Shown here in pieces: positions 1 through 8,939 of a DNA stretch of 22,997 nucleotides; position 1 is the stretch's first letter; every line of letters starts with the position of its first letter. Below the pieces are notes generated by a model. It ran no database searches. It saw nothing but the letters and a program-made list of their open reading frames with translations, and was not told where the DNA came from. Position numbers and translations under genes: made by a program. The stretch spans positions 1-22,997 of the forward strand of contig CAZDHT010000058.1 of NCBI GenBank assembly GCA_964505325.1, in the 5' to 3' direction. The DNA comes from CAZDHT01 sp964505325 (GTDB taxonomy: Bacteria; Planctomycetota; PUPC01).

Positions 1-1
1 C

Positions 2-3000
2 CCCCCGACACCCACGAGCAAGGCCGGCAAGGACAAAGGCGCCTCCGGGAAGAAAACGGTCCGTGCCAGGGCGTCCGCTGGGTCCAAGGCGAGAGGCAAG
101 CAGGCGGCATCGGCCACCCCAGCCCGTGGGGCCGCCTCGCCGGTGGCGCGAAGGTCGGCGTCTTTCCCCGTCGTGGGCATTGGGGCCTCGGCCGGCGGGT
201 TGGAGGCGCTGGAGACGTTTCTCGATGCCATGCCCGCCGATGCGGGGATTGGCTTTGTGCTGGTGGTCCATTTGGACCCGACGCACATCAGCATCCTGCC
301 CGAATTGCTGCAGAAACGCACGAAGATGCGCGTCTCCCAGGTCGTGGATGGGACGCCGGTCGAACGGGACCACGTGTACGTGATCCCGCCGAACAAGGAT
401 CTGACCATCCTGCACGGCACGCTGCACCTGATGGATTTAGTCCGGCCTCGCGGTGCCAGGCTGCGGATCGACTCCTTCTTCCGCTCGCTGGCCCAAGACC
501 AGGAACACAATGCGGTCTGCATCATCCTTTCCGGCACGGGCACCGACGGTACGCTGGGCGTGGAAGCGATCAAGGGCGAAACCGGCATGGTCATGGTCCA
601 GGACGAGGAATCGGCCAAGTATGAAGGAATGCCCCGAAGCGCCATCGCCACGGGGCTGGTCGATTATGTGCTGCCGCCGGGGAAGATGCCCGAGCAACTG
701 ATCAAATACACCCGGCACGCTACGCAGAGGGCCGCGCCCAGGATTGCGCCCGCCGAGGGGCCGATCCCCCAAGCGTTGCAGAAGATCTTCGTCGTCCTTC
801 GCACCCGGACCGGACACGACTTTTCGCTGTACAAGAAAAACACCCTTTGCCGACGGATCGAGCGGCGAATGAACGCCCACCAGATCGACGACATCTCGGA
901 CTATGTTCGCTGTTTGCAGGAAAGCGATCACGAGGCGGGCATCCTGTTCAAGGAACTGTTGATCGGGGTCACCAATTTCTTCCGGGACCCGGAGGCGTTC
1001 CAGACCCTGCAGACGAAGACCTTGCCGAAGCTGCTTGCGGGAAAACCGGACGACTGTGCGGTCCGCGTCTGGGTCGCCGGGTGCGCGAGCGGCGAGGAGG
1101 CCTATTCGGTGGCCATGGTGCTGCACGAGTATATGGAGCAGATCGGCCGCCACTTCCACGTTCAGGTCTTTGGAACCGACATCGACGGGGACGCCATCGC
1201 CGTGGCCCGCGCCGGCCTCTACCCCGAGAGCATCATGGTAGACGTGGGATCCGAGCGCATCAAACGCCATTTCACCCAAGAGGGGGACGGCCAGTACCGG
1301 GTGAAGAGGCCGATTCGTGAGATGCTCGTTTTCGCTCCGCATAACGTGATCAACGACCCGCCGTTCACAAAGCTGGACCTACTGTGCTGCCGCAATCTGC
1401 TGATCTACATGGAAACGGAATTGCAGCGGAAGCTGCTGCCGATCTTCCACTACAGCCTGAAGCCAGACGGGATCCTCTTCCTCGGTTCTTCAGAGACGGT
1501 CGGCCCGGCCACGGACCTGTTTGCCGCCTCGCACAAGAAATGGAAGATATTCCGTCGCAAGCCGCGGGCCGTGGGCGCCCACCCCGGGTTGGGCTTTCCG
1601 GCCCAGCCGGAACCCTACGAGGCCCGCGACCCGGAGAGCCCCGAGATCGTCCGGAGGGCCGAAGAGCTGAGCGCGCTGCAGTTGGTCGAGACGATCCTCC
1701 AGCACAGCGACGCCCTGCCCTGCGCGGTCATCAGTGACGCCTGCAACGTGATCTACTTTCACGGGCGAACCGGCAGGTTCCTGGAACCGGCCGAGGGAAA
1801 GGCCAGTGTGAATATCGTGGATATGGCCCGTCCGGGGCTGAGAAAGGAACTGGCCGCCGCCATCCGCCATGTCGCCATCCACAAGCAGGAGACGGTCCAC
1901 ACGGGCTTACAGGTGGCCTACAACGGGGGCAAGTTGTTCGTGAATCTGACGGTCAAGCCCATTCTGGAACAGAGCGCCATGCGTGGCCTGATGATGGTCG
2001 TGTTCGAAGAGACTGCGACTCCAACGAAAGAGGAGAAACGCGCGCACAAGCCGGCGGCGGCGAAAGGTCGCGGCAAGAGCGTCGAGGAACTCGAGCAGGA
2101 ACTCCAATACGCCGCAGAGAGCCAGCAGACGATCATCGAAGAGTTGGAGACCTCGAACGAGGAACTCAAGTCGGCCAACGAAGAGCTGCAATCGACCAAC
2201 GAGGAACTGCAGAGCACGAACGAAGAGTTGGAGACTTCGAAGGAGGAGCTCCAATCGCTCAACGAGGAGTCGGCCACCGTCAACGCAGAGCTTCAGGCCC
2301 GAATGGACGAGTTGTCCAAGGCCAACGACGACATCAAGAACTTGCTGGACAGCACGGAGATCCCCACCATCTTCCTGGACACTGATCTGAGGGTCCGTCG
2401 CTTTACACCCAAGGCGACCGAGATCATCCCGCTGACCGCGACCGATTGCGGCCGCCCCGTCAAGCACTTGGCTTCCGCGCTCATTGACACCGACCTCGCG
2501 GAATACGGCCAGCAGGTCCTCGGAGACCTGGCCGCGCGGGAAACCGAGGTGGAGAGCAAGGATGGCCGTCACTACGTCATGCGAGTTCGGCCTTACCGCA
2601 CCGTAGCCAACGTTGTCAACGGCGTGGTGATCACCTTTGAGGACATCACCAGGAGCAAACAGGCGGAACAGCGTATTCAGGAGGCCCGTGAATATGCAGA
2701 AAATATAGTGGCAACGGTGCGTGAGCCCCTGATGATACTGGACGCACATTTGCACGTGGTCACTGCAAATCGCTCATTCTATGAGACATTCAAAGCTGTA
2801 CAGGAGGAGACAGAGGGGCGATTTGTCTACGATCTGGGCAATCGTCAATGGGATATACCCGAACTGCGACAGTTGCTGGAAGATATTCTTCCCGAGCGTG
2901 TCGCAATGGAAGGCTTTGAGGTAACGCATACTTTTGGGACCATTGGTCAACGGACAATGCTTCTCAATGCTCGACGGATTCGTGGGGAAGCAGACGAGAC

Positions 3001-3055
3001 ACAATTGATCCTTCTTGCCATTGAGGATATCACCGGGCGCAGGCGGGCCGAGTGA
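2..3055 (+). CDS. CheB-CheR fusion with coiled coil and PAS domains (5' partial)
   Basis: This is a fused chemotaxis-type methylesterase and methyltransferase that would demethylate/deamidate and methylate glutamates on a receptor or other partner. Residues are counted from the GTG at 143. The CheB domain (about 8-195) has its catalytic triad as Ser16 in GASAGG, His43 in VHLDP and Asp135 in SGTGTDG. The CheR domain (about 210-475) has the SAM-binding motif GCASGEEAYS (313-322), GTDID and CCRNLLIYM. A PAS-like region (about 515-625) is followed by a heptad-rich coiled coil (about 645-735, repeated NEELQSTNEE units) and two PAS domains (about 735-845 and 855-968). The frame stays open to the window edge with an Ala/Lys-rich basic linker, so the true start is probably upstream and 143 is only a fallback. 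The protein stops at EDITGRRRAE, where a kinase domain often follows in this family; the kinase is instead the next gene. There is no N-terminal receiver in what is visible. Confidence 0.93.
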   Translation, partial: PPTPTSKAGKDKGASGKKTVRARASAGSKARGKQAASATPARGAASPVARRSASFPVVGIGASAGGLEALETFLDAMPADAGIGFVLVVHLDPTHISILPELLQKRTKMRVSQVVDGTPVERDHVYVIPPNKDLTILHGTLHLMDLVRPRGARLRIDSFFRSLAQDQEHNAVCIILSGTGTDGTLGVEAIKGETGMVMVQDEESAKYEGMPRSAIATGLVDYVLPPGKMPEQLIKYTRHATQRAAPRIAPAEGPIPQALQKIFVVLRTRTGHDFSLYKKNTLCRRIERRMNAHQIDDISDYVRCLQESDHEAGILFKELLIGVTNFFRDPEAFQTLQTKTLPKLLAGKPDDCAVRVWVAGCASGEEAYSVAMVLHEYMEQIGRHFHVQVFGTDIDGDAIAVARAGLYPESIMVDVGSERIKRHFTQEGDGQYRVKRPIREMLVFAPHNVINDPPFTKLDLLCCRNLLIYMETELQRKLLPIFHYSLKPDGILFLGSSETVGPATDLFAASHKKWKIFRRKPRAVGAHPGLGFPAQPEPYEARDPESPEIVRRAEELSALQLVETILQHSDALPCAVISDACNVIYFHGRTGRFLEPAEGKASVNIVDMARPGLRKELAAAIRHVAIHKQETVHTGLQVAYNGGKLFVNLTVKPILEQSAMRGLMMVVFEETATPTKEEKRAHKPAAAKGRGKSVEELEQELQYAAESQQTIIEELETSNEELKSANEELQSTNEELQSTNEELETSKEELQSLNEESATVNAELQARMDELSKANDDIKNLLDSTEIPTIFLDTDLRVRRFTPKATEIIPLTATDCGRPVKHLASALIDTDLAEYGQQVLGDLAARETEVESKDGRHYVMRVRPYRTVANVVNGVVITFEDITRSKQAEQRIQEAREYAENIVATVREPLMILDAHLHVVTANRSFYETFKAVQEETEGRFVYDLGNRQWDIPELRQLLEDILPERVAMEGFEVTHTFGTIGQRTMLLNARRIRGEADETQLILLAIEDITGRRRAE

Positions 3056-3119
3056 GCCCTCGGTGAGTCAGAAGGGCGGCACCAGCAGATCGAGTGAAAC
3101 GGATGTACTGGAAGGGGCC

Positions 3120-4853
3120 ATGAAAAAGAGCAGAGCCGAATCGAACGAACTCACAGAACTGCGCAAGCGGGCGGAAGCCGGGCTGGAACGGGAGGCCATG
3201 GACAGCCCGGGCCTGTCGCCAGAGGAGACCCGCAAGCTGGTCCATGAGCTGCGGACACACCAGATCGAACTGGAGATGCAGAACGAGGAACTTCGCCGTA
3301 GCCAGGAGAAGCTGGGCGAGTCGCGTGACCGGTATTCCGATCTCTACGACTTCGCGCCCGTCGGCTACGTGACCACCAGCCACAAGGGCCTGATCCTCGA
3401 AGCGAACCTCGCCCTGGCTGAAATGTTGGGTGTCGAGAGACGGGCCTTGGTGAGACACCCCCTCTCCGCCTTCATCATCCCGGACGACCAGGACATCTAC
3501 TACCGGCACCGCCGGGAAGTCCTCGAATCGAAACAGCGCGACACCTGCCGGTTGCGAATGCTCAGAAGGGATGGCGAGCCGCTCTGGGCACAGATGGATT
3601 CAATTCTGATCGAGGCCGACGACGAAAACGATACCCGGTTGCGAACGGTCATCAGCGACATCACCGAACGCAAGCGCGCCGAAGAGACGTTGACGGAGGC
3701 AAACGAAAGGTTGAGGAAACTCAGCCAGATGCAGTCCGACTTCGTTTCCGTCGTCTCTCACGAGCTCAGGACGCCGCTGACGTCGATCAAGAACGCAACG
3801 GACCTCCTCGCGAGCGGGAAGACGGGAGAACTCAGCGAGACGCAGCAACGGTTTGTGGACATGCTGGTCCGCAACATCGACCGCCTGGCCGTGATGATCA
3901 ACGACCTTCTCGACCTCTCGAAGCTGGAGGCGGGCAAGCTCGAGCTGCATTTGGCGGAACTGGCCCCCGGGGACGCTCTCCGGCAGGCCCTTGCCATGTT
4001 CCGCCCTCAGGCCGAGGCAAGAGCCCTCACCCTTGAACTGGATTGCCCTCGTGACCTGCCCCCAGTCTATGCGGACCCCGACCGGACGCAGCAGATCCTG
4101 TGCAACCTCCTGAGCAACGCGCTCAAGTTCACCCCCAAGGGCGGGCGGATAGTCCTGGCCGCTCGCGCCGCAGGGGAATCCGTCGAGATCAGCGTGACGG
4201 ACGCCGGCGTCGGTATTCCGGCGGACCAGCAGGAGCGTATTTTCGAGCGGTTCGGCCAGACGGAGGACCCTCTGACGCGAAGCGCACAGGGCACGGGGCT
4301 GGGGCTCGCCATTGTCAAGGAGCTGGTCGAGCTCCAGGGCGGGGGGATCTGGGTTGAGAGCGAGGTGGGCGTGGGAAGCCGGTTCGCATTCACGGTCCCG
4401 GCGCGCTCAACGGAGGCCGTTCAGGCCGCCGCCCTCGCCGCGCAGATCCGGCCGTACCTGCACAGCCCGACGTTCTCGATGCTGGCTGTAGCGCTTGACC
4501 GGGGCAGCGTTGAAGACACTGTGCTGGATCGGTACGTCGCGATCCTCCGGGAGGGCCTGCCCCGGTCGTCCGACCTGATCATCCCCCAGCCGCCCCTGGG
4601 CAGGCTGATGGTCGTGTTGCCGGAGACGCGGCAGTCTGGCGCACGTGTCGTCAAGGCGAAGATCGAGCGGGCGCTCTCTCAGGGCGCTGCGACGGGCCGC
4701 GGTACGCTCGCCGCGGCCGTTCTCGGCCCGGTCACGTACCCAGACGACGGCATGACAGCGAGGGCTCTCCTGGACGCACTCAGCGAACTGAAAGGACCGG
4801 AGAATCCACCCGCATACGCCGTGTGTTCCGAAACGGGGGGGGCCGATGAATAG
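3120..4853 (+). CDS. PAS sensor histidine kinase with degenerate GGDEF-like C-terminal domain
   Basis: This 577-residue protein lacks membrane segments and is likely cytosolic. The N-terminal helical region (about 36-65) contains VHELRTHQIELEMQNEELR, which is typical of kinases found beside CheB/CheR-PAS fusions. A PAS domain follows (about 70-185). HisKA has the phospho-acceptor His214 in SHELRTPL. HATPase_c has N-box NLLSNALKF (about 329-337), G1 DAGVGIP and G2 GTGLGLA. The remaining 140 residues fit a GGDEF fold: RSSDLIIPQPPLGRLMVVLP occupies the signature position and VTYPDDGMTARALLDAL resembles the C-terminal helix region. The GGDEF residues are missing, so catalysis is not expected. I chose the ATG at 3120 because GGAAGGGG lies just upstream; a longer frame opens at 3015 but overlaps the previous gene. 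The last eight bases overlap the next start. It is close in sequence to the kinase at 5776. Confidence 0.93.
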   Translation: MKKSRAESNELTELRKRAEAGLEREAMDSPGLSPEETRKLVHELRTHQIELEMQNEELRRSQEKLGESRDRYSDLYDFAPVGYVTTSHKGLILEANLALAEMLGVERRALVRHPLSAFIIPDDQDIYYRHRREVLESKQRDTCRLRMLRRDGEPLWAQMDSILIEADDENDTRLRTVISDITERKRAEETLTEANERLRKLSQMQSDFVSVVSHELRTPLTSIKNATDLLASGKTGELSETQQRFVDMLVRNIDRLAVMINDLLDLSKLEAGKLELHLAELAPGDALRQALAMFRPQAEARALTLELDCPRDLPPVYADPDRTQQILCNLLSNALKFTPKGGRIVLAARAAGESVEISVTDAGVGIPADQQERIFERFGQTEDPLTRSAQGTGLGLAIVKELVELQGGGIWVESEVGVGSRFAFTVPARSTEAVQAAALAAQIRPYLHSPTFSMLAVALDRGSVEDTVLDRYVAILREGLPRSSDLIIPQPPLGRLMVVLPETRQSGARVVKAKIERALSQGAATGRGTLAAAVLGPVTYPDDGMTARALLDALSELKGPENPPAYAVCSETGGADE

Positions 4854-5667
4854 GACACGCGTACTGATCGTGGACGACGAGCCGGACGTTGTGGCGAGCA
4901 TCCGGTTCGCGCTCGAATCCGAGGGCATCGAATGCCTGGAGGCCGAGAACGGCCCGGCCGCCCTCAAACTGGCGATACGGGAACACCCGGACCTCATCCT
5001 CCTCGACATCATGATGCCCGACATGAACGGGTTCGAGGTCGCAAAACTGCTCAAGTTCAACGAGGAGTACAGGGGCATCATCATCGTAATGCTGACGGCC
5101 AGGACCCAGTTCGAAGACATCGCGGTCGGAGTGGAAACCGGCGCCGATGAGTACATCACGAAGCCGTTTGACATGGACTTCCTCGTCCGCGAGGTCAAGC
5201 AGCAGTTGCACCGGCGATTCCGTCCCGTCGCGCCAGCGCCGAAGGCCAGAGCCCGGCCGCCCAGGAAACGCATACTCATCGTGGATGACGAGCCGGACGT
5301 GGCGCACAGCGTCCGGTATCGGCTCGAATTCGAGGGTTTCGAATGCCTGGTAGCCGAAGACGGTGCACAGGCCCTCGAAATGGCTCGGCGGGACAAGCCC
5401 GACCTCATTCTCCTGGACGTCATGCTGCCCAAGATAACGGGGTATGGCGTTGCCAGACTACTTAGGCTCGATGACGCCTGCAGGGATGTTCCTGTCCTCA
5501 TGGTGACGGGCATCGGGCCGGGGAAGTACGCCCGATGGGCCTGTGAGAGCGGCGTCGATGAGTACATCACCAAACCATTCGACATGGATGCCCTTGTGGC
5601 GCGGATCAGGCAACTTCTGAATCTGGAGCCGGAGGCCGCCAACACGGGCGACGGTACGCCGAAGTAG
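4846..5667 (+). CDS. Tandem receiver protein (REC-REC), no output domain
   Basis: Two CheY-like receiver domains are joined by a proline/alanine/arginine linker (about 126-140) in a 273-residue protein. Receiver 1 has the acidic pair in VDDEPD, phospho-acceptor Asp54 (LLDIMMPDMNG) and Lys106 (ITKPF). Receiver 2 has VDDEPD at about 146, Asp191 (LLDVMLP) and Lys243 (ITKPF). Both look competent for phosphorylation. In receiver 2 the usual T/S region reads MVTGIGPG and is altered downstream. No DNA-binding, enzymatic or helical output domain is present. The start overlaps the kinase stop by eight bases and follows a run of eight G at 4835-4842 that can serve as ribosome binding site. By position its likely donor is the kinase at 3120. 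It could act as a phosphate relay or sink; no direct evidence separates these. Confidence 0.93.
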   Translation: MNRTRVLIVDDEPDVVASIRFALESEGIECLEAENGPAALKLAIREHPDLILLDIMMPDMNGFEVAKLLKFNEEYRGIIIVMLTARTQFEDIAVGVETGADEYITKPFDMDFLVREVKQQLHRRFRPVAPAPKARARPPRKRILIVDDEPDVAHSVRYRLEFEGFECLVAEDGAQALEMARRDKPDLILLDVMLPKITGYGVARLLRLDDACRDVPVLMVTGIGPGKYARWACESGVDEYITKPFDMDALVARIRQLLNLEPEAANTGDGTPK

Positions 5668-5775
5668 TCGGGTTTGCAGTGGCGAGGAGAGACAGACAGA
5701 AGGATCGAACGCCGCACCGCCTGGGCCGGAGGGGGCGGGCGGACCAGAGCTCTCGGAAGGGACGCAGGACGGACC

Positions 5776-6957
5776 ATGAGGGGCGAGCAGAGCACGACCG
5801 GCGCTCTCGAAAGCACCCACGCGGATGCCGACCCCGGCCGCGCACAAGCGAGGCTTCGGGCCAGCGAGCAGAGCTTCCGGGAGATCGTGGCCAATAGCAG
5901 CGACGCGATCTTCGTCGTGGACCCGCAGGGCGTCGTGCTGTATGTCAATCCGGCCGTGGAAGTCCTTCTCGGTCGCCGGCCGGAGGAACTCGTCGGTCAC
6001 AAGGCCGATGTGCCTCTGTCATCGGCTGCCGACGGCTTCGAGGTGAGCATTGTCCGTCGTGACGGCACACCGGGCACGGCGGAAATGAAGACGGTGGAAA
6101 CGGAGTGGTACGGGACGCCGGCCCACGTGGTGTCACTCCACGACGTCACCCTGCACAAGCTGGTCAGGGAGGCCGCGATGGCGGCTAATGACCAGCTGCA
6201 CGAGCTCAACGAGATGAAATCTGACTTTGTCTCCATCGTCTCACACGAGCTGCGGACCCCGCTGACCTCAATCAAGAACGCAGCCGACCTGCTCGCCCGG
6301 GGGAAGACCGGGCCCCTGAACGAGATCCAGCAGCGCTTCGTAGCCATGCTCACCCGCAACATCGATCGGCTGATGGTGATGGTGGGCGACCTTCTGGATC
6401 TCTCGAAGATAGAAGCGGGCAAGCTGGAGCTGCGGTTCGCAGAGACCGACCTCGCCAGTATCATTGAGCATGCGGTTGGCACGTTCCAGTCCCAGGCGGA
6501 CGCGAGATCACTGATTCTCGAGGCGGACTGTCCCCCTGATCTCCCCACGGTGTACGCCGACCCGGACCGGGTCCAACAGGTCCTCTGTAACCTCCTGAGC
6601 AATGCCCTGAAGTTCACCCCGCAAGCGGGGCGTGTGGCTCTTTCCGCCGGGGCGGCCGGGGAGCTCGTGGAGATCAGCGTGACCGACACCGGAGTTGGCA
6701 TTCCTGCGGACCAACAGGAGCGCATCTTCGAGCAATTCCACCAGGTCGAAGATTCGTTGGTCCGTACGACGCAAGGCTCGGGCCTGGGCCTTGCCATCGT
6801 CAGGGACTTGGTCGAGGCGCACGGCGGGGAGATCCGGGTCGAGAGCGAAGTGGGCGTGGGGAGTCGCTTCGTGTTCACCCTCCCTGTCTTCTCGCACCGG
6901 GCGGCCGAAGTCACCGCAGCGGAAAGAGGAAAAAAATGGCCAAGAAGCGAGTCTTGA
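5776..6957 (+). CDS. PAS sensor histidine kinase
   Basis: This is a 393-residue soluble kinase. A compact PAS domain (about 26-130) precedes HisKA with His157 in SHELRTPL, then HATPase_c with N-box NLLSNALKF (about 272-280), G1 DTGVGIP and G2 GSGLGLA. From MKSDFVSIVSHELRTPL to the end it is plainly a paralogue of the 3120 kinase, but it lacks that protein's GGDEF-like tail and ends shortly after the ATPase domain. I chose the ATG at 5776. A TTG at 5674 would add 34 arginine- and glycine-rich residues without domain character, so the stretch 5668-5775 is probably untranslated. The 3' end overlaps the next receiver gene by 22 bases, which suggests translational coupling and a kinase/receiver pair. 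Confidence 0.9.
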   Translation: MRGEQSTTGALESTHADADPGRAQARLRASEQSFREIVANSSDAIFVVDPQGVVLYVNPAVEVLLGRRPEELVGHKADVPLSSAADGFEVSIVRRDGTPGTAEMKTVETEWYGTPAHVVSLHDVTLHKLVREAAMAANDQLHELNEMKSDFVSIVSHELRTPLTSIKNAADLLARGKTGPLNEIQQRFVAMLTRNIDRLMVMVGDLLDLSKIEAGKLELRFAETDLASIIEHAVGTFQSQADARSLILEADCPPDLPTVYADPDRVQQVLCNLLSNALKFTPQAGRVALSAGAAGELVEISVTDTGVGIPADQQERIFEQFHQVEDSLVRTTQGSGLGLAIVRDLVEAHGGEIRVESEVGVGSRFVFTLPVFSHRAAEVTAAERGKKWPRSES

Positions 6958-7340
6958 TCGTCGACGATGAGACAGATGTCCTGGACGCGGTCAAGTTCAG
7001 TCTCGAACTTGAGGGGATCGAATGCCTCGTTGCCAACGATGGCATCCATGGCCTGGAGGAAGCGCGGCGTCACCAGCCAGACCTGATTCTCCTGGACGTG
7101 ATGCTTCCGAAGCTCGATGGGTACGAAATCACCAGACGGCTGCGGTCCGACCCGGCCTGCGAACACATCCCGATCATCATGCTGTCAGCCAGAGCTCAGG
7201 CGCAGGATATCAGCGTCGGCGAAAAGTCCGGCGCCGACGGATATGTCACCAAGCCTTTCGACATAGACGACCTTGTCGCTCGGGTAAAGGAATGCTTGGA
7301 CCGGCGAAAGCCGGCCCGCCAGGAGGCGGTGAGTGGCTAA
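6936..7340 (+). CDS. Stand-alone single-domain response regulator
   Basis: This 134-residue protein is one receiver domain: VDDETD at 9-14, phospho-acceptor Asp54 in LLDVMLPKLDGYE, Ser84 in MLSA and Lys106 in VTKPF. No output domain follows; the chain ends with a short basic/polar tail. The ATG at 6936 follows AGAGGAA and an A run and lies inside the 3' end of the kinase gene, so expression is probably coupled to it. The last eight bases overlap the next receiver gene. Spo0F/DivK/CheY-type relay or protein-binding roles are all possible. Its sequence is closest to the neighbouring receivers, which fits local duplication. Confidence 0.93.
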   Translation: MAKKRVLIVDDETDVLDAVKFSLELEGIECLVANDGIHGLEEARRHQPDLILLDVMLPKLDGYEITRRLRSDPACEHIPIIMLSARAQAQDISVGEKSGADGYVTKPFDIDDLVARVKECLDRRKPARQEAVSG

Positions 7341-7737
7341 GAAGCGCGTGCTGATCGTGGACGATGACCCTGACGTTGTGGCCGCCGTCCGGTTCGCTCT
7401 CGAGGCGGAGGGGATCGGGAGCGTGGACGCTCGCAATGGAGCAGAGGCCCTTGAGCTCGCGAAACAAGCGCGCCCTGACCTCATCTTGCTGGACATCATG
7501 CTGCCCAAAGTGAACGGATATAGTGTGGCCTGGCTTCTCAAGGGCGATGTCGCCCTCAAACATATCCCGATCATTATGCTGACGGCGAAAACGGAAAGAA
7601 CTGACGTGGAGCTGGGGGCTTCGATCGGCGCCGAAGGCTACGTTACCAAGCCCTTTGATATTGACCAACTGGTCGGCTTGGTCAAGGAGTACTTGGACGA
7701 GACTACGCCGGTTGCTGAGGAGGTGACGAATGGCTAG
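7333..7737 (+). CDS. Stand-alone single-domain response regulator
   Basis: A second 134-residue receiver directly follows the first with an eight-base overlap. It starts at GTG 7333 behind an AGGAGG ribosome binding site at 7321-7326. Motifs are VDDDPD, Asp54 in LLDIMLPKVNGY, MLTA and Lys106 in VTKPF. It has the same length as the preceding protein and no output domain. It departs from its siblings at GIGSVDARNG, where most of the others read GIECLEAxDG. By context it is another target of the nearby kinases. Confidence 0.92.
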   Translation: MAKKRVLIVDDDPDVVAAVRFALEAEGIGSVDARNGAEALELAKQARPDLILLDIMLPKVNGYSVAWLLKGDVALKHIPIIMLTAKTERTDVELGASIGAEGYVTKPFDIDQLVGLVKEYLDETTPVAEEVTNG

Positions 7738-8491
7738 GAGGCGCGTGCTGATCGTAGACGACGAAGCCGACGTTCGAGAGACGGTGAAGTTCGCTCTGGA
7801 GCATGAGGGGATCGAATGCCTGGAGGCCGCAGACGGCGCGACAGGTCTCGCACTGGCGCGACACGAGAATCCGGACCTCATCCTGTTGGATATCATGCTG
7901 CCCGGGGTCGACGGGTACAAGATATCGCGCCTTCTCAAGTTCGACCACGCCTACAGGCGGATTCCGATCATCATGGTGACGGCGAAGTCGCAGGCCGAGG
8001 ACGTGAAGCTCGGCGAGGAAACCGGCGCGGACGGGTACGTCACCAAGCCGTTCAATATGGACGCCCTGATCGGTGTCGTGAAGGACCGTTTGGCTGCAGC
8101 GATCCCTGCGAAACGCGTGCTCATTGTCGATGATGACCCGGACATCGTCAAAAGCGTCCGATTCGCTCTGCAGAGGGAAGACATCAAGTGTCTCGAAGCC
8201 GAGAACGGCAAGGAAGCCATCGAGGTGGCCCGGCGGGAGAGGCCCGACCTCATTCTGCTCGACATCATGCTGCCGGACACTAGCGGGCACCGGGTCGCCA
8301 GAGCGCTGAAACGGGACACGAGCTGCAAGAACACCCCCATCGTGATGCTGACAGCTCTGTCGCAGCAGGACCAGGTCGGCCGTGCATCGGAAGTCGGCGC
8401 GGATGGGTATGTCACGAAGCCGTTCGAGATCAACGCGCTTGTCGATGTGGTACGGAAGTTCCTCGATAAGAAGCTGGTCCCGGCGGAGTGA
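7730..8491 (+). CDS. Tandem receiver protein (REC-REC), no output domain
   Basis: Two receiver domains lie in 253 residues. Receiver 1 has VDDEAD, Asp54 (LLDIMLPGVDGY), VTAK and Lys106 (VTKPF). Receiver 2 begins at about residue 128 with KRVLIVDDDPD and has Asp178 (LLDIMLP), LTAL and a Lys in VTKPF. The linker between them is only a few residues (AAIPA), shorter than in the REC-REC at 4846, as expected of a near end-to-end fusion of two single-receiver genes. The ATG at 7730 sits six bases after GAGGAGG and overlaps the previous stop. All key residues are intact in both halves. Confidence 0.93.
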   Translation: MARRRVLIVDDEADVRETVKFALEHEGIECLEAADGATGLALARHENPDLILLDIMLPGVDGYKISRLLKFDHAYRRIPIIMVTAKSQAEDVKLGEETGADGYVTKPFNMDALIGVVKDRLAAAIPAKRVLIVDDDPDIVKSVRFALQREDIKCLEAENGKEAIEVARRERPDLILLDIMLPDTSGHRVARALKRDTSCKNTPIVMLTALSQQDQVGRASEVGADGYVTKPFEINALVDVVRKFLDKKLVPAE

Positions 8492-8512
8492 CCGGCATAG
8501 CGGGGATGATCG

Positions 8513-8939
8513 ATGAGTGGAGATTGCATACTGATCGTTGACGACGAGCGGGATGTCCGAGAGGTCCTCAAGTTCTGTCTTGAGGGTGAGGGCATCGAGT
8601 GCCTTGAAGCGGCCGATGGCGAGCGGGCTCTGGAGCTGGTGGCGCGGGAGAAGCCGGCCCTGATCCTTCTGGATCTCATGCTGCCCAAGGTGAACGGGTA
8701 CGACGTCGCTTGGCTGCTCAAGAACGATCCGGCCCACAAGGACGTCCTGTTGATCATGTTGACAGCCAAGGCAGATCCGAAAGACATCGAGCTCGGGAGT
8801 GTCGATCGGGGCGGACGGATACATCGCGAAGCCGTTCAACGCCGACGAAGTCGTCGCCAGAGTGAAGGGACTCCTCAATCGCAAGTTGCAGGGCCGCCGG
8901 GCAGTGTCCGGCCACGCGGCCCAGAACGGAGACGGCTGA
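8513..8939 (+). pseudogene. Single-domain response regulator disrupted by a frameshift
   Basis: The protein starts as a normal receiver (VDDERD, Asp54 in LLDLMLPKVNGY, LTAK) and keeps family sequence to IELG at about 8797. The original frame then becomes VDRGGRIHREAVQRRR, which is not receiver-like. If the single A at 8798 is skipped, the family sequence resumes at once: VSIGADGYIAKPFN, then a C-terminal helix, ending at TGA 8937-8939. The conserved Lys of the KPF motif exists only in this second frame. Either one base was inserted in the genome or the assembly has an error at this spot; no homopolymer is present. Without the shift, the original frame has no stop and runs into the next receiver, giving a 209-residue hybrid ending at 9142. 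Programmed frameshifting cannot be excluded but no slippery heptamer is evident. Confidence 0.8.

Noticed and set aside
437..1342. Long minus-strand open frame inside the CheB/CheR gene, and other long minus-strand frames such as 4407-5948, 14861-17008 and 7703-9088.
   Set aside because: They lie opposite well-supported genes with clear catalytic motifs. High GC lengthens antisense frames; none shows domain character.
2091..2280. Repetitive DNA (GAGGAACT/GAAGAGTTG units) in the CheB/CheR gene.
   Set aside because: It encodes the expected coiled-coil heptads of this protein family, so it is not a separate repeat element.
4835..4842. Run of eight G just before the REC-REC start, possible slippage site.
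   Set aside because: The upstream frame is intact to its stop and the run fits a ribosome binding site; no sign of an alternative frame product.
5674..5775. TTG start at 5674 for the second PAS kinase.
   Set aside because: It would add 34 low-information Arg/Gly residues; ATG 5776 begins close to the PAS region. The choice is not certain.
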